From the NCBI GenBank assembly GCA_035638775.1, contig DASQZJ010000051.1, positions 8,841-72,840 of the forward strand: a stretch of 64,000 nt of DNA, written 5' to 3'. Position numbers and translations under genes: made by a program. The number at the start of each line of letters is the position of its first letter. The first letter of the stretch is position 1. The notes beneath the pieces are model-generated. The model ran no database searches. It was not told where the DNA came from and saw only the letters and a list, made by a program, of their open reading frames with translations. Positions 19,086 through 26,013 of the stretch are shown one piece after another. The DNA comes from DASQZJ01 sp035638775. GTDB lineage: Bacteria > Pseudomonadota > Gammaproteobacteria > UBA5335 > SLRW01.

Positions 19086-19919
19086 TCAGTGACGCCGGTC
19101 GAGCCGCAGCGTCAGGCTGTTGATGTTGGCCAGGGAGATCAGATGCGCGTAGATCCATCCGAGCTCGCCCGCATCGAAGAGCGTTCGCAGGGCAGCGTCG
19201 TCCACCTCGCGCAGGCGGGCCTCGTCGACCACGAACACGCCCTGCAGCACGAACGCGGCCGCATCCTTCGGCGCGACCTGGATCACCTTCGGCTGCAGCA
19301 GGTCCATCGACGCGAGCCGTTCGACGAACTCCCGGGTCCGCTGCATCTGCCCCTGGAACTCGCCCAGGAACTGCAGCGCACGCTGCAAGGGAGGCGTCTC
19401 CTTGCCCTGCTCGTCGAACAGCGGCTCTCCCTCTCCGGTTCCGAGCCCGGGATAACCCTCGTCGACGCACACCGTGAAGTCGCCGGGCTCGGGCTTTTCC
19501 GCGAGCACGAACGGATAGCGCCGCACGAAGGCGGGCACGTAGACCGGCTCCCAGCGGCCGTCGGAGCCGACGAACAGGTTCTCGTCGGCCCGCAGGCCCA
19601 CCAGGACGGTCGGGATGGAGGCTGCCGGCGAAGTACCGGCGAAGACGATGGGGTAGTCTCGGCACGCCTCGGGGAATTCGATCCCGGCCACCGGTATCGA
19701 GTTGGTGCAACGGGCGAAGGAGAAGTCACCGGGATGGTCGCGCAGCCGCAGGTCGCGGTGCGTCTCCCGGTTCAGGGGCACGGGCCGCTCGTAGAACAGC
19801 AGCGTCCGCGAAATCCGGCCTTCCCCGGCGTCTCCCGGTGCCTCGGCGGGCGCCCGGGACGGCGCCCCTCCGATCTCCCCGGCCGCCTTGGCGGGGGGAC
19901 TTTCCTGTTTCTTGTTCAA
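19086..19919 (-). CDS. SapC family protein
   Basis: 277 aa with the SapC (PF07277) pattern: FYERPVPLNRETH at the start of the domain, then FARCTNSIPVAGIEFPEA, YPIVFAG, a V-x-L-x-GLRADENLFV segment, WEPVYVPAFVRRYPF, and a C-terminal stretch on helix/interaction (AHLISLANINSLTLRL). The first ~35 residues are low-complexity and not part of the domain. In Campylobacter, SapC-type proteins are linked to S-layer protein secretion; the biochemical role is not established. It lies ~75 bp upstream of the adhesin gene on the same strand, so a SapC-TpsA-TpsB operon is likely, which suggests a role in making or exporting the adhesin. Start codon taken at 19919; no strong Shine-Dalgarno is visible there. 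Confidence 0.85.
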   Translation of the reverse strand: MNKKQESPPAKAAGEIGGAPSRAPAEAPGDAGEGRISRTLLFYERPVPLNRETHRDLRLRDHPGDFSFARCTNSIPVAGIEFPEACRDYPIVFAGTSPAASIPTVLVGLRADENLFVGSDGRWEPVYVPAFVRRYPFVLAEKPEPGDFTVCVDEGYPGLGTGEGEPLFDEQGKETPPLQRALQFLGEFQGQMQRTREFVERLASMDLLQPKVIQVAPKDAAAFVLQGVFVVDEARLREVDDAALRTLFDAGELGWIYAHLISLANINSLTLRLDRRH

Positions 19920-20363
19920 GACCCCGTACCGTGCGTTTTGGCGCCGCCCCGGATCCGTCAGGCGGACGCGATTTTCTGGTGTGACCGCAATCCGAGCTAC
20001 GACTAGCTATGCCCCTTTCGTCGGCGAGTCAACACCGCCGGTCGGGAAATGCGGGCAGGCAACGCATCGAGATGCGCGGCGGGCATTGAGAAACAAGGCG
20101 CTAGGCACACCGCCCCCCCAAACGGGGCGGGGCCGTGCCGGAAGGCGGAATTCGCGCGGTGGGTGACCCCGATGCGCGCGGTCGCAGGGACGGTCAAGGC
20201 AGGCGGGCAGGCAAAGCCCGGTTGATGCCGCGCCCGCGCCGCGCAGCTGCCGACAGCCGGCCCCATGGCCGCGACGGCTGCGGCCCCCGCCTGCCGGAGA
20301 CCGGACCGCGAAACGCGTCCCGCCCCCGCCGCGCCGGGACCGTGCCACCGGGGGAGCGGGTCG
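19920..20363. other. Intergenic region upstream of sapC
   Basis: 444 bp with no convincing gene. Reading leftward towards sapC, a TTGACT hexamer (20027-20032) is followed 17 bp later by TAGCTA (20004-20009), a poor -10 match, so it is at best a weak promoter candidate. The rest shows no strong hairpin, operator or coding signal. Confidence 0.4.
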
Positions 20364-20759
20364 CTAGTCTTCGAACTCCTCGGCGTCGAGGTTGTAGGAC
20401 CCGTCCTCGTCGTGGGTCTCCTTGCCGCTGACCGGCGGGTTGAAGACGCACGCGACCTTCATCTCCCTGTTCGCATGCACGATGTGGCGGTCGTGCTGGT
20501 CGAGCACGTAGAGGGAGCCGGGCTTGAGCTCGTGTGTCTCCCCGGTGCCGAGGTCCTTGATCCAGCCCTCGCCGGAGATCACGTAGACGGCCTCGAAGTG
20601 ATTCTTGTACCAGAACTGGTTGTCCACGCCCTCGTACAGCGTGGTGATGTGGAAAGAGAAGCCGACACCGTCCTTCTTCAGCAGCAGCCGCGAGCTGTCC
20701 CATCCCTCGGCGCCGACGCTGCGGTGCTTGTCGGCGTATTCCAGCGTCCGTATCAGCAT
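20364..20759 (-). CDS. ectC: Ectoine synthase (orphan)
   Basis: 131 aa, full length for EctC, the cupin enzyme that cyclises N-gamma-acetyl-diaminobutyrate to ectoine. Diagnostic segments are WDSSRLLLKKDGVGFSFHIT, YKNHFEAVYVISGEG, KPGSLYVLDQHDRH and CVFNPPVSGKETHDEDG. By comparison with known structures, the metal ligands Glu (NHFEAV), Tyr (SLYVL) and His (HDRH) are all kept. AAGGAG lies 7 nt before the ATG. The ectA and ectB partners that make the substrate are not in the window: the upstream neighbour is intergenic, and the downstream genes are sapC and the adhesin. Orphan ectC genes are known in other bacteria, where they may use scavenged precursor or act on a related compound. Confident in the family, less so in ectoine production here. 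Confidence 0.92.
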   Translation of the reverse strand: MLIRTLEYADKHRSVGAEGWDSSRLLLKKDGVGFSFHITTLYEGVDNQFWYKNHFEAVYVISGEGWIKDLGTGETHELKPGSLYVLDQHDRHIVHANREMKVACVFNPPVSGKETHDEDGSYNLDAEEFED

Positions 20760-20945
20760 GCGGTTCTCCTTCGATCCGGTTTACACAACGTTCGGAAGGG
20801 GGCGACACGCCCTCGCCGGATCGCGGCGACGCGCGTCGGCGGACTCCGGTGGACGCGCGGGGGTGTCGCCCGGGCAAGTGTTGCCGTGACGTGTGATGGT
20901 AGCAACTCGGGCGGGAATTTTCAGGCACGCCGTCCCCTGCCCGAA

Positions 20946-20987
20946 GGCGAACGGCGGGGGGGGGGGCGGAGCGCCCCGCCGTTCGCC
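20946..20987. terminator. Long GC hairpin between the barrel gene and ectC
   Basis: GGCGAACGGCGGGG (20946-20959) is the perfect reverse complement of CCCCGCCGTTCGCC (20974-20987), a 14-bp stem with a G-rich loop. It sits just past the stop of the barrel gene at 21010 and upstream of ectC. There is no U tract on either strand, so it may be a Rho-assisted terminator or an mRNA-stabilising hairpin rather than a classical intrinsic terminator. Confidence 0.5.
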
Positions 20988-21009
20988 GGCAGACCGCGCG
21001 GCCGGACCG

Positions 21010-21600
21010 TTACCGGGCCAGGGCGAAATGGTAGTTGATGCCGACCGTGAAGTTGTCGTTGGTCACGTGGTCGCCGTCCTGGTGCATCCACTGCGCCTGC
21101 AGGGCCAGGTTGGGCTGGATCTTGAACGCGGCGCCGATACCGATCCGGGCCGAGGTGTCGCTCCCGCCGAGATCGCCGGTGCCGCTCAGGTTGCCCATCC
21201 CGACCTTCACGAACGGCAGGAAGTCATGCCGGTAGCCCAGCGGCAGCCCCGCGAGGACGTCGACCCCGATGTCGTTGGTTCCGTAACGAACGCCGCGATT
21301 GTGGTCGGCCTGGCTGTTGAACTCGGCGAACACGTCCGCGCCGAGGATCAGCGGCGCCCGGCTGCCCTGGAGGGGCAGCGCCACGTTGTACCCGCCCAGG
21401 GCCCCGCCGGTCAGCGAGGTCTGCGTGTCCAGGCCGGGCGAGCTCGACTGGTTGAACCCGACCTGCGCGCCGACGTACGGACCGGTCCACTGGCCGCCGT
21501 GCGTCTCCAGGCGGGGACCGTTTCCGGCCGCCAGCGCCGCCATCGGCGCGAGGAGGAGCAGGCCGGCTGCCGTCAGCGTAGCGGTTGTCTTCATTTCCAT
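21010..21600 (-). CDS. Small outer-membrane beta-barrel protein
   Basis: 196 aa. The signal peptide ends ALA-AG near residue 25. The rest is alternating aromatic/hydrophobic strands separated by Gly/Asp/Asn turns (WTGPYVGAQVGFN, GGALGGYNV, LILGADVFAEF, ASIGIG-like strands) and ends in NYHFALAR. This matches an eight-strand OmpA-like/OmpW-like barrel (PF13505 type) and is the usual length. The YVGAQVGFN and GYN segments are typical of that group. No periplasmic anchoring domain is present. GGAGG precedes two possible in-frame ATGs, at 21600 (MEMK) and 21594 (MKTT); either works. It lies upstream of ectC on the same strand, but a strong hairpin separates them. Cargo or receptor role cannot be told. 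Confidence 0.8.
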   Translation of the reverse strand: MEMKTTATLTAAGLLLLAPMAALAAGNGPRLETHGGQWTGPYVGAQVGFNQSSSPGLDTQTSLTGGALGGYNVALPLQGSRAPLILGADVFAEFNSQADHNRGVRYGTNDIGVDVLAGLPLGYRHDFLPFVKVGMGNLSGTGDLGGSDTSARIGIGAAFKIQPNLALQAQWMHQDGDHVTNDNFTVGINYHFALAR

Positions 21601-21785
21601 TGAACCTCCAGGTTGTGCGCCGCCAATCCCGGCGACGCGGTATCCGGTTGAGCCGGGCCGGCACGCGCCATCCGTGCCGGACGCACCCGGCTGTCACGAC
21701 TCACTCCGAGCAAACGGCTCGACGCTCCCCCAAGGCAATGACGCTTCCGGGGGCGGGTTGGTTCCATGTACGTGGGTACATATCG

Positions 21786-21820
21786 AGTTTTAAGTTTTAG
21801 GTTTCAAGTTTTAAGTTAAG
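21786..21820 (-). repeat. A+T-rich CTTAAAA-type string, copy 1
   Basis: Read on the minus strand this is CTTAACTTAAAACTTGAAAC followed by further CTAAAAC/CTTAAAAC units. It is the only copy in the window pointing this way. Together with the copy at 21937-21963 it forms an inverted pair around a 116-bp segment, and GGCGCC occurs just inside each arm. Confidence 0.75.
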
Positions 21821-21936
21821 AATGGCGCCGGCTCTTGCGGCACACTATCATTCAGCGAGCCCGTCCGAAAGCCTGCTGTAGGTACTCGCACTGGGCGCAG
21901 GCATGGAGCCGCGTGAAGGGCGCCAACCCCTCTTCA

Positions 21937-21963
21937 CTTAAAACTTAAAACTTAAAACTTAAG
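21937..21963 (+). repeat. A+T-rich (CTTAAAA)3 string, copy 2
   Basis: Three perfect CTTAAAA heptamers followed by CTTAAG. It overlaps the 3' end of the YdcF-like gene, so the last codons (Leu-Lys-Phe) and the stop of that protein are encoded by the repeat. This implies insertion at, or drift of, the gene end. Confidence 0.8.
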
Positions 21964-22761
21964 TCTTTCCCCCGACCCCGGGCTCGCCCACCCCCTCCAC
22001 CGATAGATCACCAGCTCGGCGTACTCGTCCAGCGCCCTTGAGCTGTCGGCGAGCGCGCGGGCGTCGGGGAGCCAGTTGGCCGGGCGGTGACTGGCGGTGC
22101 GGGGCGCGACACCGGTCGGCGCGGGGACGGCGTCGATGCCCGCCGCACGGAGGGTCTCCACCGCGCGCGGCATCCGCAGGGGGGACGCGACCAGCAGCAC
22201 GCGCCGGACGCCGAGATTGGCCAGCAGCGACCGCAGCGCCTGCGCGGTCTCGTGGAGATTCCCGCCCCGCGACTCGAGCACGACGCTTTTCCCGGGGATG
22301 CCGAGCGCGACCAGCAGGCGCCGCACGGCCTTCGCCTCGGAAGCCCGCTCCGCGGCGCCGGCGGCGTCGCCTCCGCAGGCGATGACCCGCGGCGCCCGGC
22401 CCGCATGGTAGAGCAGCGATGCCTGCCATACACGCGCGGACGCATTGTTGAGCTCCGGGTAGGGAAATCCGCGCGGCACGCTGGACGCGACGGCACCGCC
22501 CAGGACGACGACCGCCCCGGCGGCCGGATACTCGCTGACGGGCCGGTCCGGGAACTGCTGCTCCAGGCTCAGGCGGACCGCATCCGAGACCACCGGCAGC
22601 GACCAGATCCAGATCCAGGTGATGGCGCCGAGCAGCAGCAGCGACCCCGCGCGCCGGCGCCGCAGCGCAAGCGCCATCCCGGCGAGGACGGCCAGCACGA
22701 TCGACAGGTCCATCGGCTGGACCAGCTGGGTAATTGCCAACTCGGTCACAGGCAATGCCAC
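21952..22761 (-). CDS. YdcF/SanA/ElyC family (DUF218) membrane protein
   Basis: 269 aa. Two N-terminal hydrophobic segments (about residues 18-50) anchor it in the inner membrane. The DUF218 domain follows from ~80: AVVVLGGAV at its start, then the conserved VIACGGDA, SEAKAVRRLL.LGIP, ESRGGNLHETAQ and LLVASPLRMPRAV segments. Relatives (ElyC, SanA) affect cell-envelope and peptidoglycan metabolism; the enzymatic activity is not settled. The start is a GTG (22759-22761) with only a weak GAGA upstream; an alternative ATG at 22713 would drop 16 residues. The C-terminus runs into an A+T-rich repeat. The first codons are duplicated near 54300. It is divergent from the gene at 23059. Confidence 0.8.
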   Translation of the reverse strand: MALPVTELAITQLVQPMDLSIVLAVLAGMALALRRRRAGSLLLLGAITWIWIWSLPVVSDAVRLSLEQQFPDRPVSEYPAAGAVVVLGGAVASSVPRGFPYPELNNASARVWQASLLYHAGRAPRVIACGGDAAGAAERASEAKAVRRLLVALGIPGKSVVLESRGGNLHETAQALRSLLANLGVRRVLLVASPLRMPRAVETLRAAGIDAVPAPTGVAPRTASHRPANWLPDARALADSSRALDEYAELVIYRWRGWASPGSGERLKF

Positions 22762-23058
22762 GTCTCAGAGGGCGGGTACGATACCGCCGGCGGAGCGCGT
22801 GACGGCTCCGGGGCATGACGACAGCCTGCGGAAGATTGGCAGTACGGTCTCCGCGTTCACCGGACCACGTGCCCTCCCTGGTTGGCGGCGCGGGATGCCG
22901 CGCCGGCTTGCTCCTTCCGTGATACACGACGCCCGGTCCCTTTCCGTTTCCCGGCATGCTGCTGCCCGATCGTTTTCGCGCGGGCGGCGACGGGGTACGA
23001 TCCCGGGACACGCGGCCCGCCATGGCCTGGCGGACACCCGGCTCCGGAGACACGCACC

Positions 23059-24153
23059 ATGGCCGACGACAGGACGGCATCCCGCGCGCCGGTATCGGAC
23101 GAGGCGCGCTGGTCGGCGGTCGCCGAGTGGTACCACGCCTTCTTCACGGGCCTGGTGCTGACCGCGGTGACGCGGCTCGGCACGCGGGAAGCCGCCGAGC
23201 TGGTGTTTCGCATTTTCCGCCACCAGCACCTGCAGCGCTTCCTGCCGGGGATCCGCAAGCTCGGGCTCGAGCGCCTGCCGCCCGCGGTCACGGCGGCGCG
23301 TTACCACTACCTGTCCAACGCCATCGGCGGCGTGCGCGTGGAATACGTGGAGGAGTCGCCGCGCAAGGTCTGGATCCGTTACCCGCCGCCGCGCTGGGCC
23401 TGGGCCGGGACGGCCGTCTGCGCCGTCCCCGGCGAGGTGTCGCGCGCGATGCTGCGGGGCTGGCACGCCCACAACGGGGTGTCCCTGGGCGTGCCGCGGC
23501 TGGGCTTCGTCTGCACCGGGCAGACCATGGAGGGGCAGCCGGGCCTGGAGGGTTATTACATCGAGTACGACCGGGACATCACGCCGGACCAGCGCCTGCG
23601 CTTCTCGCCCGGCGAGGAGGCGCCGGCCTTCGACCCGGCGCAGGCGCCCGCGCTGCCCACGGCGGACTGGCCCGGCGAGCGGCTCCAGAAAGCCCGGCGC
23701 AACTACGCGATGGAATACGTCCGCACCGCCCTGCCGCAGCTGATCGCGCTGCGCGGCCCGGCCGAGGGCGCCTGGCTCGGCAACATCACCGGGCGGCTGA
23801 TCGGCATGCAGTTCCACGCGGCCACGGCAGCTGCGCTGGGCCTGCCGGACAGCGGTGACGGGACCGATTTCGCCCGCTTCGTGCTCGCCCTGGCCCGCGC
23901 GCAGGGGGACCATGCCGAGGCAATCGACGATGGCGGGCCACCCGGGGTGCGGCAATCCACCTGCAGGCTCACGGACGGCGTGCCCCACCCCCATCCGGCA
24001 GCATTCGACGCCTGGAACGGGCTGCTCGAGGGAGCGCTGGCCGCCCACGACCGGCGACTCGTACTGAAGGTCACCGCCCGTCCGGACCAGGGCGAACACG
24101 CCTTCGAGTGGCGAGTGGTGTCCCGTGGGCCCGCCGGCGCCGGGCCGGGCTGA
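23059..24153 (+). CDS. Uncharacterised protein, 364 aa
   Basis: Start taken at the ATG at 23059, behind GGAG about 10 nt upstream; the frame is open further upstream but lacks coding character. The product looks cytosolic: no signal peptide and no clear membrane span. It is rich in Arg, Trp and aromatic residues. Visible blocks are a helical N-terminus (AEWYHAFFTGLVLTAVTRLG), a middle with YHYLSNAIGGVRVEYVEESP and WIRYPPPRWAW, a GLEGYYIEYDRDITPDQRLRF strand pair, and a C-terminal segment with EWRV. It may be a ligand-binding or hydrolase-like fold, but I do not recognise a family with any confidence. It is convergent with the radical-SAM-like gene at 24187, with 33 bp between stops. Confidence 0.7.
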   Translation: MADDRTASRAPVSDEARWSAVAEWYHAFFTGLVLTAVTRLGTREAAELVFRIFRHQHLQRFLPGIRKLGLERLPPAVTAARYHYLSNAIGGVRVEYVEESPRKVWIRYPPPRWAWAGTAVCAVPGEVSRAMLRGWHAHNGVSLGVPRLGFVCTGQTMEGQPGLEGYYIEYDRDITPDQRLRFSPGEEAPAFDPAQAPALPTADWPGERLQKARRNYAMEYVRTALPQLIALRGPAEGAWLGNITGRLIGMQFHAATAAALGLPDSGDGTDFARFVLALARAQGDHAEAIDDGGPPGVRQSTCRLTDGVPHPHPAAFDAWNGLLEGALAAHDRRLVLKVTARPDQGEHAFEWRVVSRGPAGAGPG

Positions 24154-24186
24154 GCCTGTCGGCGCCACGGTCCCGCGGCAATTCCG

Positions 24187-25530
24187 TTACCCGTCCGCGA
24201 GCCGGACGTGGAACACGGAGGAGTCGAGTGCGGGCAGCAGACAGCGGTCCGCCTCCACCACGATGCGGTCCGCATGACGGTGGAGCGAATCGAGCATCCG
24301 CCGGAGGCGGCACTGGGTCCGGTCGGACAGCTCGTGAACCCGCACCGCCACCACCACGCTCGGCACCCTGCGCAGCAGCAGGTGAAGCTGGCGCGCCACA
24401 CGGCGGGACTCGGCCGTGCCGAGCCTCCCCCGGATCACCAGCTGCAGCCGGGCACCCGGGCCGGCCGACACCGTCAGGGTCCCGGGCGACAGGCGCCGCA
24501 GCCGGGCGAGCACCCGCTGCAGGCGATTGTCGTCCCGGCGCTCCGGCAGGGCGAGGCCACGCCGGGCGTAGGCCCGGATGGCCAGTGCATGGGCCCAGTC
24601 GCGCAGGACCAGCGGCCACAGCCCGGGACGCGCCCCGACCAGGCTCGCCGCGAAGGCGAGCATCCTGCGCAGGCCGCCGGGGAGGATGCCGCGCACAAGC
24701 AGGCGGCCGGTCATGCGCAGGGAGTCACGCCAGGGCGGGAGCTTCACCGGGCCGACCGGCCGAAAATGGCGCTGCTTGTTGCGAATCCGGGCGAGGATGG
24801 CACGGTCCGTCACGAGACGACGCCACACCGCCGCGTATCCGTCCATGAGCTGGTCGTGGCTCATGCGCAGCGGCAGGACGTTGGTCCGCCCGCCGCTGTT
24901 GTCGCCCGGCGCGACGTCCGGCCGCAGGCGCCCCTCGCGTGCCAGGCGCCGGTAGAGCGGGGTCCCGGGGATCGCGGTCAGCAGGCCCAGCATCGCCACC
25001 TGGATGCCGGAATCGACGATGAAACGGTAGAGGCGCTGGAAGGCCTCCTGCGTGTCGTGATCGAAACCCACGATGAAGCCGCTGAACACGTCGATGCCGT
25101 TGCGGTAGAACGCGCGCACCGCCTCCAGCAGATCGCCGTGCAGGTTCTGCTTCTTGCCCGCCTCGGCGAGGCTGTCCACCAGCCCGGCGTACGCCTCCGG
25201 CGAGATCGAGGCCCAGGCGCCGCCGGCCACCACGTGACATCCCTGCGCACGGTAGTGCGCCAGCAGCTCGCGTTGCCGGGGGTACTGCACTGCCATGCCG
25301 CAGACGCCGACGACATCGGCCTCCGCCTCCACGGGCAGCGGGCCGACGTTTTCGTCCAGGATACGGACCTGCCAGTGGGCGGGCGTCAGGGCCGCCACCG
25401 TCGCCAGGCCCAGCGGCGGGTTGATCGCCCGCTTGCCGGGCAGCAGCTCGTTCAGGGCCCAGCGAAAGCTCCAGAAGCTCTCCGGAAAACGGGGGTTGAT
25501 CAGGAGCAACCGGATCGGGGCGGCGGACAT
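24187..25530 (-). CDS. B12-binding radical SAM family protein lacking its catalytic core
   Basis: 447 aa. Residues 1-118 match the N-terminal B12-binding-like half of DUF4070-type radical SAM proteins: LLLINPRFPESFWSF, PPLGLATVAALTP, DENVGPL, then VVAGGAW. From residue ~120 the sequence jumps to SLAEAGKKQNLHGDLLEAVR and FSGFIVGFDHDTQEAF, which in intact relatives lie about 190 residues further on. The missing part includes the CxxxCxxC motif that binds the 4Fe-4S cluster, so SAM chemistry is impossible as read. The DUF4070 part (to ~250) and a helical C-terminal extension follow in frame. The deletion is in frame and the rest of the protein looks intact. It is either a decayed gene, a repurposed binding protein, or an assembly collapse. 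See findings. Confidence 0.8.
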   Translation of the reverse strand: MSAAPIRLLLINPRFPESFWSFRWALNELLPGKRAINPPLGLATVAALTPAHWQVRILDENVGPLPVEAEADVVGVCGMAVQYPRQRELLAHYRAQGCHVVAGGAWASISPEAYAGLVDSLAEAGKKQNLHGDLLEAVRAFYRNGIDVFSGFIVGFDHDTQEAFQRLYRFIVDSGIQVAMLGLLTAIPGTPLYRRLAREGRLRPDVAPGDNSGGRTNVLPLRMSHDQLMDGYAAVWRRLVTDRAILARIRNKQRHFRPVGPVKLPPWRDSLRMTGRLLVRGILPGGLRRMLAFAASLVGARPGLWPLVLRDWAHALAIRAYARRGLALPERRDDNRLQRVLARLRRLSPGTLTVSAGPGARLQLVIRGRLGTAESRRVARQLHLLLRRVPSVVVAVRVHELSDRTQCRLRRMLDSLHRHADRIVVEADRCLLPALDSSVFHVRLADG

Positions 25531-25628
25531 GCAAACCTCGCGACCTGTTCCGACGACGGCACCGGCGAATGCGGATCCTCGCGCCCGGGCGGTGCGGCCC
25601 AGTCTCCGGCGCGCCGGGATCGTCGCGA

Positions 25629-25642
25629 TTGACCTGGATCAG
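25629..25642. promoter_or_regulatory. Imperfect FNR/ANR-like site
   Basis: TTGACCTGGATCAG matches the FNR consensus TTGAT-N4-ATCAA at 8 of 10 informative positions. It lies ~100 bp upstream of the radical-SAM-like gene. The match alone is not strong evidence, but a perfect site elsewhere in the window shows that an FNR-type regulator is plausible in this organism. Confidence 0.35.
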
Positions 25643-25950
25643 GTGCGGTGGGGATCAGGCCGGCGGCGAAAATCCGCCGGATCCGGTGCCGGCGCGCACA
25701 CGCCCCGTCAGCAGCACCAGCGGCAGCGTGGACAGCGCCCGGGTCAGGTAACCGCCCACAGCGTGGGCGCGATCACCGGCCCGACCACCAGGGCCGGGGC
25801 CCTGAATCGGTCCGTGGCGAAGGCCCGGCCCCGTGCGGATGCGGCGTCCGACGAGCACACGTCCGACAGCGTCGCAAGCCCCGCGCGGCGGCGACCTGAT
25901 GCGGGTCAGGAACGCTCTCGGGGCCCGCGCGGCCGCCGCCGGCCGGGAAA

Positions 25951-25978
25951 GGGCCGCCCCACGCGCGCGGGGCGGCCC
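25951..25978 (-). terminator. Terminator-like hairpin after the lipase gene
   Basis: GGGCCGCCCC (25951-25960) pairs perfectly with GGGGCGGCCC (25969-25978) across an 8-nt loop. On the minus strand it is followed by TTTCCC. It lies 36 bp past the lipase stop, so it probably ends that transcript. Confidence 0.6.
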
Positions 25979-26013
25979 GCTCTCATCCCCTGCGGAGAGA
26001 CCCCGGGGCCGGC

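Larger units (their letters stand above)
25531..26013. other. Intergenic region with a possible FNR site and a terminator
   Basis: 483 bp between the lipase stop and the radical-SAM-like start. It holds an imperfect FNR/ANR-like box at 25629-25642 and a strong hairpin at 25951-25978, both listed separately. No convincing gene: the short frames here have no ribosome site or recognisable product. Confidence 0.5.
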
